A DNA stretch of 64,000 nt, from assembly GCF_900142565.1 (NCBI RefSeq), contig NZ_FRBH01000005.1, positions 186,001-250,000 on the forward strand, given 5' to 3'. The DNA comes from Chishuiella changwenlii. Lineage in GTDB: Bacteria; Bacteroidota; Bacteroidia; Flavobacteriales; Weeksellaceae. Both the position numbers and the translations under genes were made by a program. This document shows, piece after piece, positions 15,130-22,391 of this stretch. Position 1 is the stretch's first letter, and each line of letters opens with the position of its first letter. The notes below the pieces were generated by a model. It was not told where the DNA came from. It made no database searches and worked only from the letters and a program-made list of their open reading frames with translations.

Positions 15130-15133
15130 CTAT

Positions 15134-15946
15134 ATGAAAAAACTTATACTATTTACATTCTTACTAATATTTAATTTTTCTTTTGCTCAAGAAAGAGAAT
15201 TGAACGACTCTACTTATTTTATAAGTGGTATAAATACATACGGAAAGTACTACCGTTCATTAAATGATGCAAAAGATTTATATTCTAAAAATGCAACATA
15301 CGTAGAAGAACCTACACCTGTTTTGCTTGTAGAATATATTCCTAATAGAATTTTTAAAGGTTTTTTAAAAGATGATTATGAAAATCCTATTTACATTAAA
15401 GAAGAAGATTTTTCAAACGATTCAGAAAATATACTTGAAAGAGAGTATTTAAGAAGAAGTAAAGATAAAGGTGCTGAATTAAGAACAAATATTGCTAAAT
15501 ACATTATCACAAGCTTAATTATAAAAGAATCTGATAAAGAGATTAGGAAGTATGAAAACTATCAAAAGAAAGGATTAATTATTACATCGAAAGAATATGT
15601 ATATGAAGATTATTCTGATGCTTTTGGTCTTGATTTACAATTCTATAATGGATACAAGAAGACAATTAAATATATAGAATTAACCGTACGTTCCTATAAT
15701 CAAGTTGGTGACGCTCAGTCTGATTATTTTGGAAAAACTGTTGTTAGACCAAGAGTTATTGGACCTTTAAAACACGATGAATTTTCAAGCGTTGAATTTA
15801 ATAATCTTTTTTATGATGTAAATGATGTTATTTCTTACTTAGTAATTACTTATATGAAAGTCACCTTTATGGATGGAACCGTTAAGGAGATTAAAAACGT
15901 AAATAATAATCTTGGAGAAGATGTTTACAATGGAAAAGGTAAATAA
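15134..15946 (+). CDS. Secreted cargo protein of unknown function, 270 aa
   Basis: Signal peptide MKKLILFTFLLIFNFSFAQ, probable cleavage after Ala18 (FA|QE). The mature protein is hydrophilic with many Tyr, Lys and Glu and a C-terminal half patterned as beta strands (IKYIELTVRSYNQVGDAQSD, YLVITYMKVTFMDG). It is reminiscent of exported Bacteroidota proteins of unknown function. Carried alone in the cargo island behind copy B of the repeat; a role at the cell envelope is inferred. Confidence 0.75.
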   Translation: MKKLILFTFLLIFNFSFAQERELNDSTYFISGINTYGKYYRSLNDAKDLYSKNATYVEEPTPVLLVEYIPNRIFKGFLKDDYENPIYIKEEDFSNDSENILEREYLRRSKDKGAELRTNIAKYIITSLIIKESDKEIRKYENYQKKGLIITSKEYVYEDYSDAFGLDLQFYNGYKKTIKYIELTVRSYNQVGDAQSDYFGKTVVRPRVIGPLKHDEFSSVEFNNLFYDVNDVISYLVITYMKVTFMDGTVKEIKNVNNNLGEDVYNGKGK

Positions 15947-15949
15947 ACA

Positions 15950-15990
15950 ACATAAAAAGAGATTTAAATGTTTTAAAAATAGATCTCTGA
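15950..15990 (+). repeat. Island repeat block 1 with hairpin (AGAGAT...ATCTCT)
   Basis: The bases from about 15950 to 15985 closely match 18645-18682: both read AAAGAGAT(T/C)TAAATG then TTTTAAAAATA. Here AGAGAT pairs with ATCTCT across the block, giving a hairpin after the 15134 gene. The second copy lacks the right arm. Confidence 0.6.
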
Positions 15991-16008
15991 TCAAAGAATA
16001 ACTTAATT

Positions 16009-16464
16009 ATGATAAATATTAGAACGGATTTTACAATTAGAGAATCAACACATAAGGACATTAAAATAATGGTTGATATTTGGTATAAAGCTTCTGTAAT
16101 TTCGCATGACTTTATTCCTTTAGCATACTGGCAAGAAAATATAGAAGCAATGGAAACTATATATTTACCCTCATCTGAAAATTATGTTATTATAAAGTCT
16201 GGGGAGATAATAGGATTTGTCGCTTTAATAAATCAGTATTTAGCATCAATATTTATATCTCCTGAAAACCAAAGAATGGGTGTAGGAAAAGAATTGATGA
16301 AATTTGTAAAAAGTATTCGTAATAATTTAGAACTAAAAGTTTATTGTAAAAACGAACCAACTGTTCAGTTTTATAAAAGTCAAGGATTTTCAATTATTGA
16401 TAATTCAATAGATGATTCGACAGGGGAAAAAGAATATGTTATGCAATGGATAATCAATAATTAG
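16009..16464 (+). CDS. GNAT-family N-acetyltransferase
   Basis: Transfers an acetyl group from acetyl-CoA to an amine substrate that cannot be read from the sequence. The GNAT fold is evident: N-terminal IRESTHKDIKIMVDIWYKAS, central LASIFISPENQRMGVGKELM with the acetyl-CoA-binding Q/R-x-x-G-x-G/A loop (QRMGVGKEL, about residues 91-99), and C-terminal NEPTVQFYKSQGFSIID, the usual Y-x-x-x-GF motif. Length 151 is complete. It resembles the YjaB/PhnO-type subgroup. The gene lacks the island inverted repeat and follows repeat block 1. Confidence 0.9.
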   Translation: MINIRTDFTIRESTHKDIKIMVDIWYKASVISHDFIPLAYWQENIEAMETIYLPSSENYVIIKSGEIIGFVALINQYLASIFISPENQRMGVGKELMKFVKSIRNNLELKVYCKNEPTVQFYKSQGFSIIDNSIDDSTGEKEYVMQWIINN

Positions 16465-16537
16465 ATTTGAAACAAAAGATGGTGTAATATGGAAGGTTAA
16501 CGATGAGTTTAATGTTTCATACCCTGATTACAAGTAG
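16465..16537 (+). pseudogene. C-terminal gene fragment
   Basis: After the acetyltransferase stop, another frame reads RFETKDGVIWKVNDEF and ends YPDYK followed by TAG at 16535. It has no start codon and a protein-like composition, so it looks like the tail of a deleted gene. Confidence 0.35.
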
Positions 16538-16565
16538 ATATTTATAAAAATTAATTATATAAATA

Positions 16566-16587
16566 AAAAGCTCCAGTAGGAGCTTTT
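16566..16587 (+). terminator. Terminator, GCTCC stem
   Basis: AAAAGCTCC-agta-GGAGCTTTT with a T run. The stem, the loop and 20-odd following bases recur identically at 19801. Confidence 0.85.
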
Positions 16588-16617
16588 TTTATATCATAAA
16601 CTAAAACATTCTATTAT

Positions 16618-16661
16618 TATGGAAAACCGTAAGGTTTAAATTCTTATAAATATTAATCTTG
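16618..16661 (+). promoter_or_regulatory. Cargo-island inverted repeat, copy C, with -7 box
   Basis: TATGG-AAAA-CCGTA (16618-16631, one arm mismatch), then AAGGTTTAAATTCTTATAAA and TAATCTTG (16654-16661). The spacing from repeat to -7 box is 22 bases, the same as copies D and G. The start codon follows at 16678. Confidence 0.75.
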
Positions 16662-16677
16662 TTACAAAATTAATATT

Positions 16678-17739
16678 ATGGAATTTAAAGAATTAATTAA
16701 AAAAATAGGAGAAAGAGTTGAAGCATTAAAGCCTCAAGTTAATACTGAAGAGGCTACAAAAAATGCTTTTATAATGCCATTTATAAAAGAACTGGGTTAT
16801 GATGTTTTTAATCCTTTTGAAGTTGTACCTGAATTTACTGCTGACTTAGGTATAAAACAAGGTGAGAAAATTGATTATGCTATAATGCAAGATAGTGAAC
16901 CAATAATTCTTATTGAATGTAAACATCACGCAGCTCAATTATCAATAAACAATGCATCACAATTGTTTAGATATTTTCACACTACAAAAGCTAAATTTGC
17001 AATACTTACAAATGGTATAGAGTATAAATTTTTTACAGATTTAGTTGAACAAAATAAAATGGATGAAAAACCTTTTTTTAGTTTTGACATAACTCATATA
17101 AAGGATAATCAGATAGAAGAACTACGTAAGTTTCATAAATCACAATTTGATTTTGAAAAAATAGTTAATACAGCTAGTGATTTAAAATACACTAATGAGC
17201 TTAAAGTTTTAATAAATGAAGAGTTAAATAATCCAAGTCCAGATTTTGTAAGACATTTTGCTAAACAAATTTACCCTTCTATAATTACTCAGAAAGTATT
17301 AGAACAGTTTACTATTTTAGTGAAAAATTCATTTAATCAACATTTTAGTGAAATTGTTACAAATAGACTACAGACAGCATTAAGCAAAGAAACTATAAAA
17401 CAAGAAGAACATGAAGTTGAAGAGCTTAATGATACTAAAATTATTACTACTCAAGATGAATTAGATGGTTTTGCTATAGTAAAAGCAATTTCAACAGCTG
17501 TTGCTCCCTCCGAAAAAATCCATTATAGAGACGCGCAGTCGTATTTTGCAATTTTATTTGATGACAATAATAGAAAACCTATTTGTCGCTTATATTTCAC
17601 TGAAAGAAGATTGCAAATAGGAATTTTTAATGAGAATAAAGCAGAAATAAAAAGTGAATTATCTAAAATAGATGATATATATAATTTCACTGAATCAATT
17701 AAAGACATAGTTAAATTCTATAATGAATTAGAGAATTAA
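16678..17739 (+). CDS. Orphan type I restriction HsdR_N-domain nuclease-like protein
   Basis: A 353-residue protein of the COG4748 type. The N-terminal half is a PD-(D/E)xK nuclease fold like the N-terminal domain of HsdR: Asp66 in GEKIDYAIM and the Glu80-x-Lys82 pair in ILIECKHHAAQL. It continues NNASQLFRYFHTTKAKFAIL and NGIEYKFF. The C-terminal 110 residues are a separate domain found in this family (YRDAQSYFAILFDDNNRKPICRLYF in parts). No HsdM or HsdS is present. Such orphans occur in prophages and may act in phage-phage competition. The active-site residues are intact. Confidence 0.85.
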   Translation: MEFKELIKKIGERVEALKPQVNTEEATKNAFIMPFIKELGYDVFNPFEVVPEFTADLGIKQGEKIDYAIMQDSEPIILIECKHHAAQLSINNASQLFRYFHTTKAKFAILTNGIEYKFFTDLVEQNKMDEKPFFSFDITHIKDNQIEELRKFHKSQFDFEKIVNTASDLKYTNELKVLINEELNNPSPDFVRHFAKQIYPSIITQKVLEQFTILVKNSFNQHFSEIVTNRLQTALSKETIKQEEHEVEELNDTKIITTQDELDGFAIVKAISTAVAPSEKIHYRDAQSYFAILFDDNNRKPICRLYFTERRLQIGIFNENKAEIKSELSKIDDIYNFTESIKDIVKFYNELEN

Positions 17740-17744
17740 TTATT

Positions 17745-17777
17745 AAAGGAAATCCAATGCAATTACGGGTTTCCTTT
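17745..17777 (+). terminator. Terminator of the HsdR_N-like gene
   Basis: AAAGGAAATCC pairs with GGGTTTCCTTT across an 11-base loop, followed by T run. An ATG at 17757 lies in this loop and should not be taken as the start of the next gene. Confidence 0.75.
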
Positions 17778-17822
17778 TTTTTATGTACACCTAAGGGGTT
17801 ATACTTGCAGAAAGTATATATT

Positions 17823-18593
17823 ATGCAATTATCTATACATAAATTCCATAAATCAGATCAAGAACAAATGTTCAATGAAATACGAACAGTAGAAATAGAA
17901 GGTGAAATATGGTTCTCCGCTACAGACGTAGCTAAAACATTAGGGTATAAAAATGCATCTGATGCTATCGGTAGACATTGTAAACCTAAGGGTGTCGTGA
18001 AACACGATATCCCTACTTCTAGTGGAAATCAAATCTTTACCTTAATAAACGAACCTAATGTCTATCGTTTAATAATTAAATCTCAACTTCCAGCAGCAGA
18101 GGATTTTGAAAATTGGTTATTCGAAGAAGTTGTTCCTTCTATTCGTAAAAAAGGTTTCTACGGTAAAATAAACAGAGAAGAAGTACCTAACTTCTATGTA
18201 AGATATCAAGATAATTTTCATAAAATAGACAGAAATTATTTCTCAGTTATAAGTGAATTATTTGTAACTCTTTATGCTGAATTAGAAAAACACGGATATA
18301 GAATACCAGACAAAGGAGAAACAGGAAAAGGAATGTATCCAGATATTTCTGTTGGAAGAATGTTTTCTACATATTTAAAAAGTATAGATTCCGAATTTAA
18401 AGATTTATATAAATTATACGATCATTCATTCCCTGATGATAGAGATGATGTAAGTGCAAGAATGTATCCTATTGAAGCTATACCTATTTTTAGAAAATTC
18501 GTTTATGATGTATGGATTCCTAAAAATGCTCAAAAATATTTTAAAGAAAGAGATCCATCAGCATTAGATTATTTACCTAAATTAATCTCATAA
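17823..18593 (+). CDS. BRO-N domain antirepressor-like protein
   Basis: Residues about 15-110 form a BRO-N domain: IRTVEIEGEIWFSATDVAKT, GYKNASDAIGRHC, INEPNVYRLIIKS and FENWLFEEVVPSIRKKGFY. Phage proteins of this kind bind DNA and often antagonise repressors. The C-terminal 140 residues are a second domain ending IPKNAQKYFKERDPSALDYL that I cannot name securely. I start at ATG 17823 because the earlier in-frame ATG (17757) is inside the upstream terminator. No island inverted repeat precedes it; it may be co-regulated differently. Confidence 0.88.
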   Translation: MQLSIHKFHKSDQEQMFNEIRTVEIEGEIWFSATDVAKTLGYKNASDAIGRHCKPKGVVKHDIPTSSGNQIFTLINEPNVYRLIIKSQLPAAEDFENWLFEEVVPSIRKKGFYGKINREEVPNFYVRYQDNFHKIDRNYFSVISELFVTLYAELEKHGYRIPDKGETGKGMYPDISVGRMFSTYLKSIDSEFKDLYKLYDHSFPDDRDDVSARMYPIEAIPIFRKFVYDVWIPKNAQKYFKERDPSALDYLPKLIS

Positions 18594-18602
18594 ACAATAA
18601 AT

Positions 18603-18620
18603 AAAGCTCTTCGGAGCTTT
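18603..18620 (+). terminator. Terminator of the BRO-N gene
   Basis: AAAGCTC-TTCG-GAGCTTT followed by TGTTG. Same stem family as the other cargo terminators. Confidence 0.75.
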
Positions 18621-18644
18621 TGTTGTGCTTTAAAGGAAAATAAA

Positions 18645-18682
18645 CTACATATAAAGAGATCTAAATGTTTTAAAAATAAAAA
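18645..18682 (+). repeat. Island repeat block 2
   Basis: Close copy of 15950-15985 (AAAGAGATCTAAATG then TTTTAAAAATA). It lies directly upstream of inverted repeat D. The right arm of the hairpin seen in block 1 is lost. Confidence 0.6.
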
Positions 18683-18695
18683 TTTAAAATCGTTT

Positions 18696-18739
18696 TACGG
18701 AAAACCGTAAGGTTTAAATTCTTATAAATATTAGTATTG
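18696..18739 (+). promoter_or_regulatory. Cargo-island inverted repeat, copy D, with -7 box
   Basis: TACGG-AAAA-CCGTA at 18696-18709, perfect, then AAGGTTTAAATTCTTATAAA and TAGTATTG (18732-18739). The gene starts at 18787, giving a longer leader (about 45 bases) than the other copies. Confidence 0.75.
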
Positions 18740-18786
18740 CAAAATAACTACACTCTACTTAATTAAATAACGTATCCTTTTTTATA

Positions 18787-19752
18787 ATGACCGAAGGTAA
18801 TAAAGATAATTCTGATTTAATATTAGAAAAATGGGATTTAAGTTTAAAAACTAAAAAGAGAAAAATTAAATCTCAAGTAAAAAAACTTAAGAAAGATATT
18901 AAGTTTTACATTGGCACTGCATGGTTCTTAGTAGTATTTGGTCTTATTATTTTATTATTTTCAACAGTTTATTATTTCAGAATACAAAGTTTAAATAAAC
19001 CTAATAATAAATTTAATTTAAATGAATTGGGAGATTTTCTTTCAGGTTCAGTTGCTGCAATATGGTCGTTAGCAGGTTTGTTATTTGTTTACGTTGCATT
19101 TTTAGGTCAAAAACAACAGTTATTACAACAACAACTTGAAATATTATACAATCAATATGAATTAAAACAAAACAGGTTAGAATTAAAGAATCAAAGGTTA
19201 GAAATGACTCTTCAAAATGATACTTTAAAAATTCAAAAATTTGAAAATACTTTTTTTCAAATGTTGAGTTTATTTCATTCAATTGTAAATTCTATGGAGA
19301 TACAAAATTCTATGGATGATTTTATAAATAAAGGTAGAGAATCTTTTCATTACCTAGCAATAGAATTGGATAGAATATTAGAATATAATTTAATGTATAG
19401 AAAACGTAGAGAAAATAAAAATGAGTTAGATATTGTAATTAGCACTTATGAAGATTTTTACCTTAGCCACAAAAATCATTTAAGCCATTATTTTAGGACA
19501 TATTACCACATCATCAAATTAATTGATAATACAGATGACATCGACAAAAATAGATATATTTCAATAGCTAGAGCTCAATTATCTAGTTCAGAACAAATAT
19601 TATTATTTTATAATTGTTTACATAAAAATGGAAGGGAAAAATTTAAACCATTAATTGAGAAATATACACTTTTTAATAATATTGATTCCAACCTTCTTAT
19701 AAATGATAAAATCAAGAATTCTTATGATAAAAAAGCTTACGATAAAGTATAG
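18787..19752 (+). CDS. PutAbiC-type abortive infection protein
   Basis: A 321-residue protein matching the putative phage abortive infection family (PutAbiC, PF16872). Two transmembrane helices (about residues 41-64 and 86-106) are followed by a Gln/Leu-rich coiled coil (108-150) and the family core: NTFFQMLSLFHSIVNSM, YFRTYYHIIKLIDN, RAQLSSSEQILLFYNCL and KFKPLIEKYTLFNNI. The family is thought to stop phage infection by killing or arresting the infected cell; the mechanism is not known. Its place in a prophage cargo island with its own promoter and terminator fits a moron that protects the lysogen. Confidence 0.85.
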   Translation: MTEGNKDNSDLILEKWDLSLKTKKRKIKSQVKKLKKDIKFYIGTAWFLVVFGLIILLFSTVYYFRIQSLNKPNNKFNLNELGDFLSGSVAAIWSLAGLLFVYVAFLGQKQQLLQQQLEILYNQYELKQNRLELKNQRLEMTLQNDTLKIQKFENTFFQMLSLFHSIVNSMEIQNSMDDFINKGRESFHYLAIELDRILEYNLMYRKRRENKNELDIVISTYEDFYLSHKNHLSHYFRTYYHIIKLIDNTDDIDKNRYISIARAQLSSSEQILLFYNCLHKNGREKFKPLIEKYTLFNNIDSNLLINDKIKNSYDKKAYDKV

Positions 19753-19800
19753 TATTAAAACTTTGTATGTTGTAAACAAGAATAAAATCAAGAAATAAAT

Positions 19801-19820
19801 AAAGCTCCAGTAGGAGCTTT
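19801..19820 (+). terminator. Terminator of the PutAbiC gene
   Basis: AAAGCTCC-agta-GGAGCTTT and a T run. The 36 bases from here are identical to those starting at 16567. Confidence 0.85.
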
Positions 19821-19852
19821 TTTTATATCATAAACTTATAATATTCTATAGT

Positions 19853-19896
19853 TATGGAAACTCTTAAGGTTTAATTTTTTATATGTTTTAATTTTG
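19853..19896 (+). promoter_or_regulatory. Cargo-island repeat, degenerate copy E, with perfect -7 box
   Basis: TATGGAAACTCTTA (19853-19866) is a decayed form of the inverted repeat; AAGGTTTAA follows, and TAATTTTG (19889-19896) is a perfect TAnnTTTG box. The start codon of the frameshifted gene is at 19913. Confidence 0.6.
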
Positions 19897-19912
19897 CTAT
19901 AAAATCTAAAAT

Positions 19913-20235
19913 ATGAAATTGCATTTTATAGTATCGAGAGCAAATGGTTTAAAAGATAAAATCATAAAGATGATCATTAATGGAGAGTTTGAAAATTGGG
20001 ATATATATATATAAATAAAAAATATAAATATTTAATTCACAATAGTCAATGTGGAGATAAAGGAGTGATTAAATTACAATCTATAGAAAATAATACTAAA
20101 CTTGAAGTAGAGGTAATAACATTTGATGGCTTTAAAAGTAATTTAAGTGATTTAGAAGGTGATTATTTTGGAAGATTTTGTGAATTAATATTTGTAAATT
20201 TTGAAGATAGATTCTCGTCTATAATAAAGGTTTAA
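19913..20235 (+). pseudogene. Small cargo gene split by an (AT)6 repeat
   Basis: From ATG 19913 the frame reads MKLHFIVSRANGLKDKIIKM and stops at a TAA after 33 residues, inside a run of six AT units (20001-20012). The downstream frame (NKKYKYLIHNSQCGDKGVIK ... FEDRFSSIIKV, stop 20235) is open in the -2 position. With five AT units the two join into one protein of about 106 residues. A downstream start at TTG 19996 is also possible but unconvincing. This is a frameshift, a sequencing error or a phase-variable gene. The family is unknown; promoter and terminator are intact. Confidence 0.6.
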
Positions 20236-20247
20236 TCTTAATTTGTA

Positions 20248-20285
20248 AATTAAACAAAAGCTCCAAAAGGAGCTTTTGTTTAATT
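20248..20285. terminator. Long bidirectional terminator
   Basis: Perfect 17-base arms (20248-20264 and 20269-20285) around an AAAA loop, with the shared core AAAAGCTCC...GGAGCTTTT. It serves the rightward frameshifted gene and the convergent surface-protein gene. Confidence 0.9.
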
Positions 20286-20302
20286 AAAATGTTAGTTATA
20301 GT

Positions 20303-21589
20303 TTAATATAATCTTTGAATTGATAAGAATATTTTTCTTTGATCATCTGCAATTGAAGTAGTGTTATTATTATCAATTATGGGATAATAATAAATTCTAT
20401 ACCATTTATCATCTAATGATAAATCCACTGTAACTACCTCCGTATTAGCTTGACCAACAGAAGTTACTGCTGCACTAGGATTTGATGTAGTGTTATTTTC
20501 TCCATAACCATTATAAATCCCATTGTCGAGATTCACCCATCCACCATTTGCTGATAAAACAATATTAGCAGTATTGAAATTATCAACTGTTGTCATTGCA
20601 CTAAAGAAAAATCTGACTGGGCTATCTGAAACATTAACAAGTCTAGGATTGAATGAAATTGTACCAGAACCAGTAACAGGAGCACTAAAATATCCGTCAA
20701 GCCTTAGCTTACCTCCTATGACTGGTAAATCACTTGCATAGAAATTCATCCAGTTAGAGCTAGTTGTAGCATTATTTCCTCCTCCACCTACAGAGGCTGG
20801 TATAATCGTTCTATAATAAACTAAATCACCAGGTGAAATAACATCTCCACCCCCTATTACTGCGCTACAAGTTTGTCCACCTAAAGAAATATTAAAAGTT
20901 GTAGTATTAGGTGTTGATACTGTTGGTACACCTGATATATTATAACTTAAAGCGCCAGCTCCATTTTCAAAATTACCTGCAGATAAGCTCGCAGTTAAAC
21001 CATTAATGGGCCCTAATGTTTGAGCTTGGTATGTACCTCCATTTCCTCCAGTATATGGTACATTCATGGTTCCATTGTATGGTACTCCAGTAGTATAATT
21101 ACTAGGTATTAATGTAACTGAATTACAAGTAATCGATCCAATTGTTCCTTCAGCTAAAGATGATCCATCAATCGCTCTCCACTCTGTTTCATTCCAAAAC
21201 ACATAGCCTTTATAAGTAAATGTAGGTTCAATCCCTAAATTATAAATTAATAGTCCTACAGCTGGATTTGGAATAGTAGAAATATCAACTCTTGATTTTA
21301 AAGATAATTTTGGTGCTAAAAATCCTTTTTTATTTCCATCAGCTAATTGATTTACATTTAATTCTAAAATAGCAGAAGTATCTGGATTTGTTGTACCAAT
21401 ACCAATATTACCATTTGCACTTACTACGAAATCGTCAGACTGCTGCTCTAATGTTGGCGATCCTGTAGTGGAATTATTGTTTTTAGCATCTACATGTAAA
21501 ATACCTTGCGGCATAGGCGTATTTATCCCTACTTGTGAAAAAGTGTAAACAGACAAAAACATTACATTGATAAATAAAATTTTCTTCAT
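20303..21589 (-). CDS. Secreted QVGINT-type surface protein, 428 aa
   Basis: Signal peptide MKKILFINVMFLSVYTFS, then QVGINTPMPQGILHVDA and NGNIGIGTTNPDTSAILELN, the motif that opens many flavobacterial exported surface proteins and also tail-fibre-like proteins. It continues with GYVFWNETEWRAIDGS, a Ser/Thr/Gly/Asn-rich beta region (about residues 150-250) and a C-terminal domain with beta-sandwich pattern. Two host proteins in this window (39382, 47330) share the opening motif. Function unknown; cell-surface or adhesion roles are likely. It is transcribed leftward, against the other cargo genes. Confidence 0.8.
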   Translation of the reverse strand: MKKILFINVMFLSVYTFSQVGINTPMPQGILHVDAKNNNSTTGSPTLEQQSDDFVVSANGNIGIGTTNPDTSAILELNVNQLADGNKKGFLAPKLSLKSRVDISTIPNPAVGLLIYNLGIEPTFTYKGYVFWNETEWRAIDGSSLAEGTIGSITCNSVTLIPSNYTTGVPYNGTMNVPYTGGNGGTYQAQTLGPINGLTASLSAGNFENGAGALSYNISGVPTVSTPNTTTFNISLGGQTCSAVIGGGDVISPGDLVYYRTIIPASVGGGGNNATTSSNWMNFYASDLPVIGGKLRLDGYFSAPVTGSGTISFNPRLVNVSDSPVRFFFSAMTTVDNFNTANIVLSANGGWVNLDNGIYNGYGENNTTSNPSAAVTSVGQANTEVVTVDLSLDDKWYRIYYYPIIDNNNTTSIADDQRKIFLSIQRLY

Positions 21590-21746
21590 AAATTTTTATT
21601 TTTTTTAGTTAGAGTTTATATTAGCTATGATTAATATCCATTTAAAATTGAAACACTTTAAAAGCAATATAAATATACCTCTTATTTCTGTTTCAAATAA
21701 TTAATTTTACAAAACTAGTCAACACTTTTCTAGTTATTTATGAGGT

Positions 21747-21760
21747 TATGAAAAACCGCA
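21747..21760 (+). promoter_or_regulatory. Cargo-island repeat, decayed copy F
   Basis: TATGAAAAACCGCA followed by AGG resembles the island repeat with several mismatches. No rightward gene follows, so it may be the remnant of a lost cassette. Confidence 0.4.
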
Positions 21761-21792
21761 AGGTTATCAAGTTTTTACTTTAATACAAATCA

Positions 21793-22233
21793 TTAAAATT
21801 TCACAAAACCATTCAATAGAATTGTAATTAGTAAGCAAAACCCTATTATTAATACATTTGTAATTGCTCGATAGATCCATTTCTTTTCTGACAAGTCATA
21901 ATTTATATACTTTGTTACTACAACAGTTATTCCCATAAATAAGAACCAAACAGAAAAGAATAATGATAAATCATCTCTAAATAATATGGTAACAAAATCG
22001 TGAATCATTCCACAAAAAATAAATGTTAAAATTAAAGAAATTGTTGTCGGAAATATTCTTTTTAAAGGCTTAAACACATTTACCCCAAGATAGTATCCAA
22101 AAATAGGATTCCAAAAATTCCAAAATGTAGAAAAGTTTTTTGCACCGATTGATCTTTGCAAATTATACTGCAGTGACTTTGCATTTCCAATAGGAACTCC
22201 ATTTCTCCTTTTTACATATTCAAATAGTTTCAC
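21793..22233 (-). CDS. MBOAT-like polytopic membrane protein, 146 aa
   Basis: Four to five hydrophobic segments after a basic N terminus. The block FSTFWNFWNPIFGYYLGVNV, then KPLKRIFPTTISLILTF and CGMIHDF, resembles the C-terminal core of membrane-bound O-acyltransferases, with the conserved His of the family possibly at IHD (about residue 76). MBOAT enzymes are normally 350-500 residues, so this is either a short relative or a fragment that keeps the core. The last two segments (about 85-105 and 120-140) complete the protein. Function in the island is unknown; acyl modification of an envelope component is a guess. Confidence 0.55.
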   Translation of the reverse strand: MKLFEYVKRRNGVPIGNAKSLQYNLQRSIGAKNFSTFWNFWNPIFGYYLGVNVFKPLKRIFPTTISLILTFIFCGMIHDFVTILFRDDLSLFFSVWFLFMGITVVVTKYINYDLSEKKWIYRAITNVLIIGFCLLITILLNGFVKF

Positions 22234-22330
22234 TTACTAGATTTATATTATAAGATAATAAATTTAGTAATTTTTTAAATCTATAATAATAAATTTTAAT
22301 TGCGATGATCTATTAGTTATTTTATGGGTT

Positions 22331-22374
22331 TACGGAAAACCGTAAGGTTTAAATTCTTTTAAATATTAATCTTG
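22331..22374 (+). promoter_or_regulatory. Cargo-island inverted repeat, copy G, with -7 box
   Basis: TACGG-AAAA-CCGTA (22331-22344), AAGGTTTAAATTCTTTTAAA and TAATCTTG (22367-22374). Same spacing as copies C and D. The start codon is 17 bases after the box, a very short leader. Confidence 0.75.
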
Positions 22375-22391
22375 CAAAAATTAATTCTAAA

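Noticed and set aside
16678-17739. Complete type I restriction-modification system
   Set aside because: Only the HsdR N-terminal-type domain is present; no DEAD helicase part, HsdM or HsdS nearby.
17757-17822. N-terminal extension of the BRO-N protein from ATG 17757
   Set aside because: The codons lie in the loop and right arm of the upstream terminator and translate to a hydrophobic sequence unlike the family; ATG 17823 gives the normal start.
14615-22344. Spaced TACGGAAAACCGTA copies as an integron attC array or CRISPR-like array
   Set aside because: The copies are short promoter-linked palindromes at irregular gene-sized distances; no integron integrase, no attC-like secondary structure and no cas genes are present.
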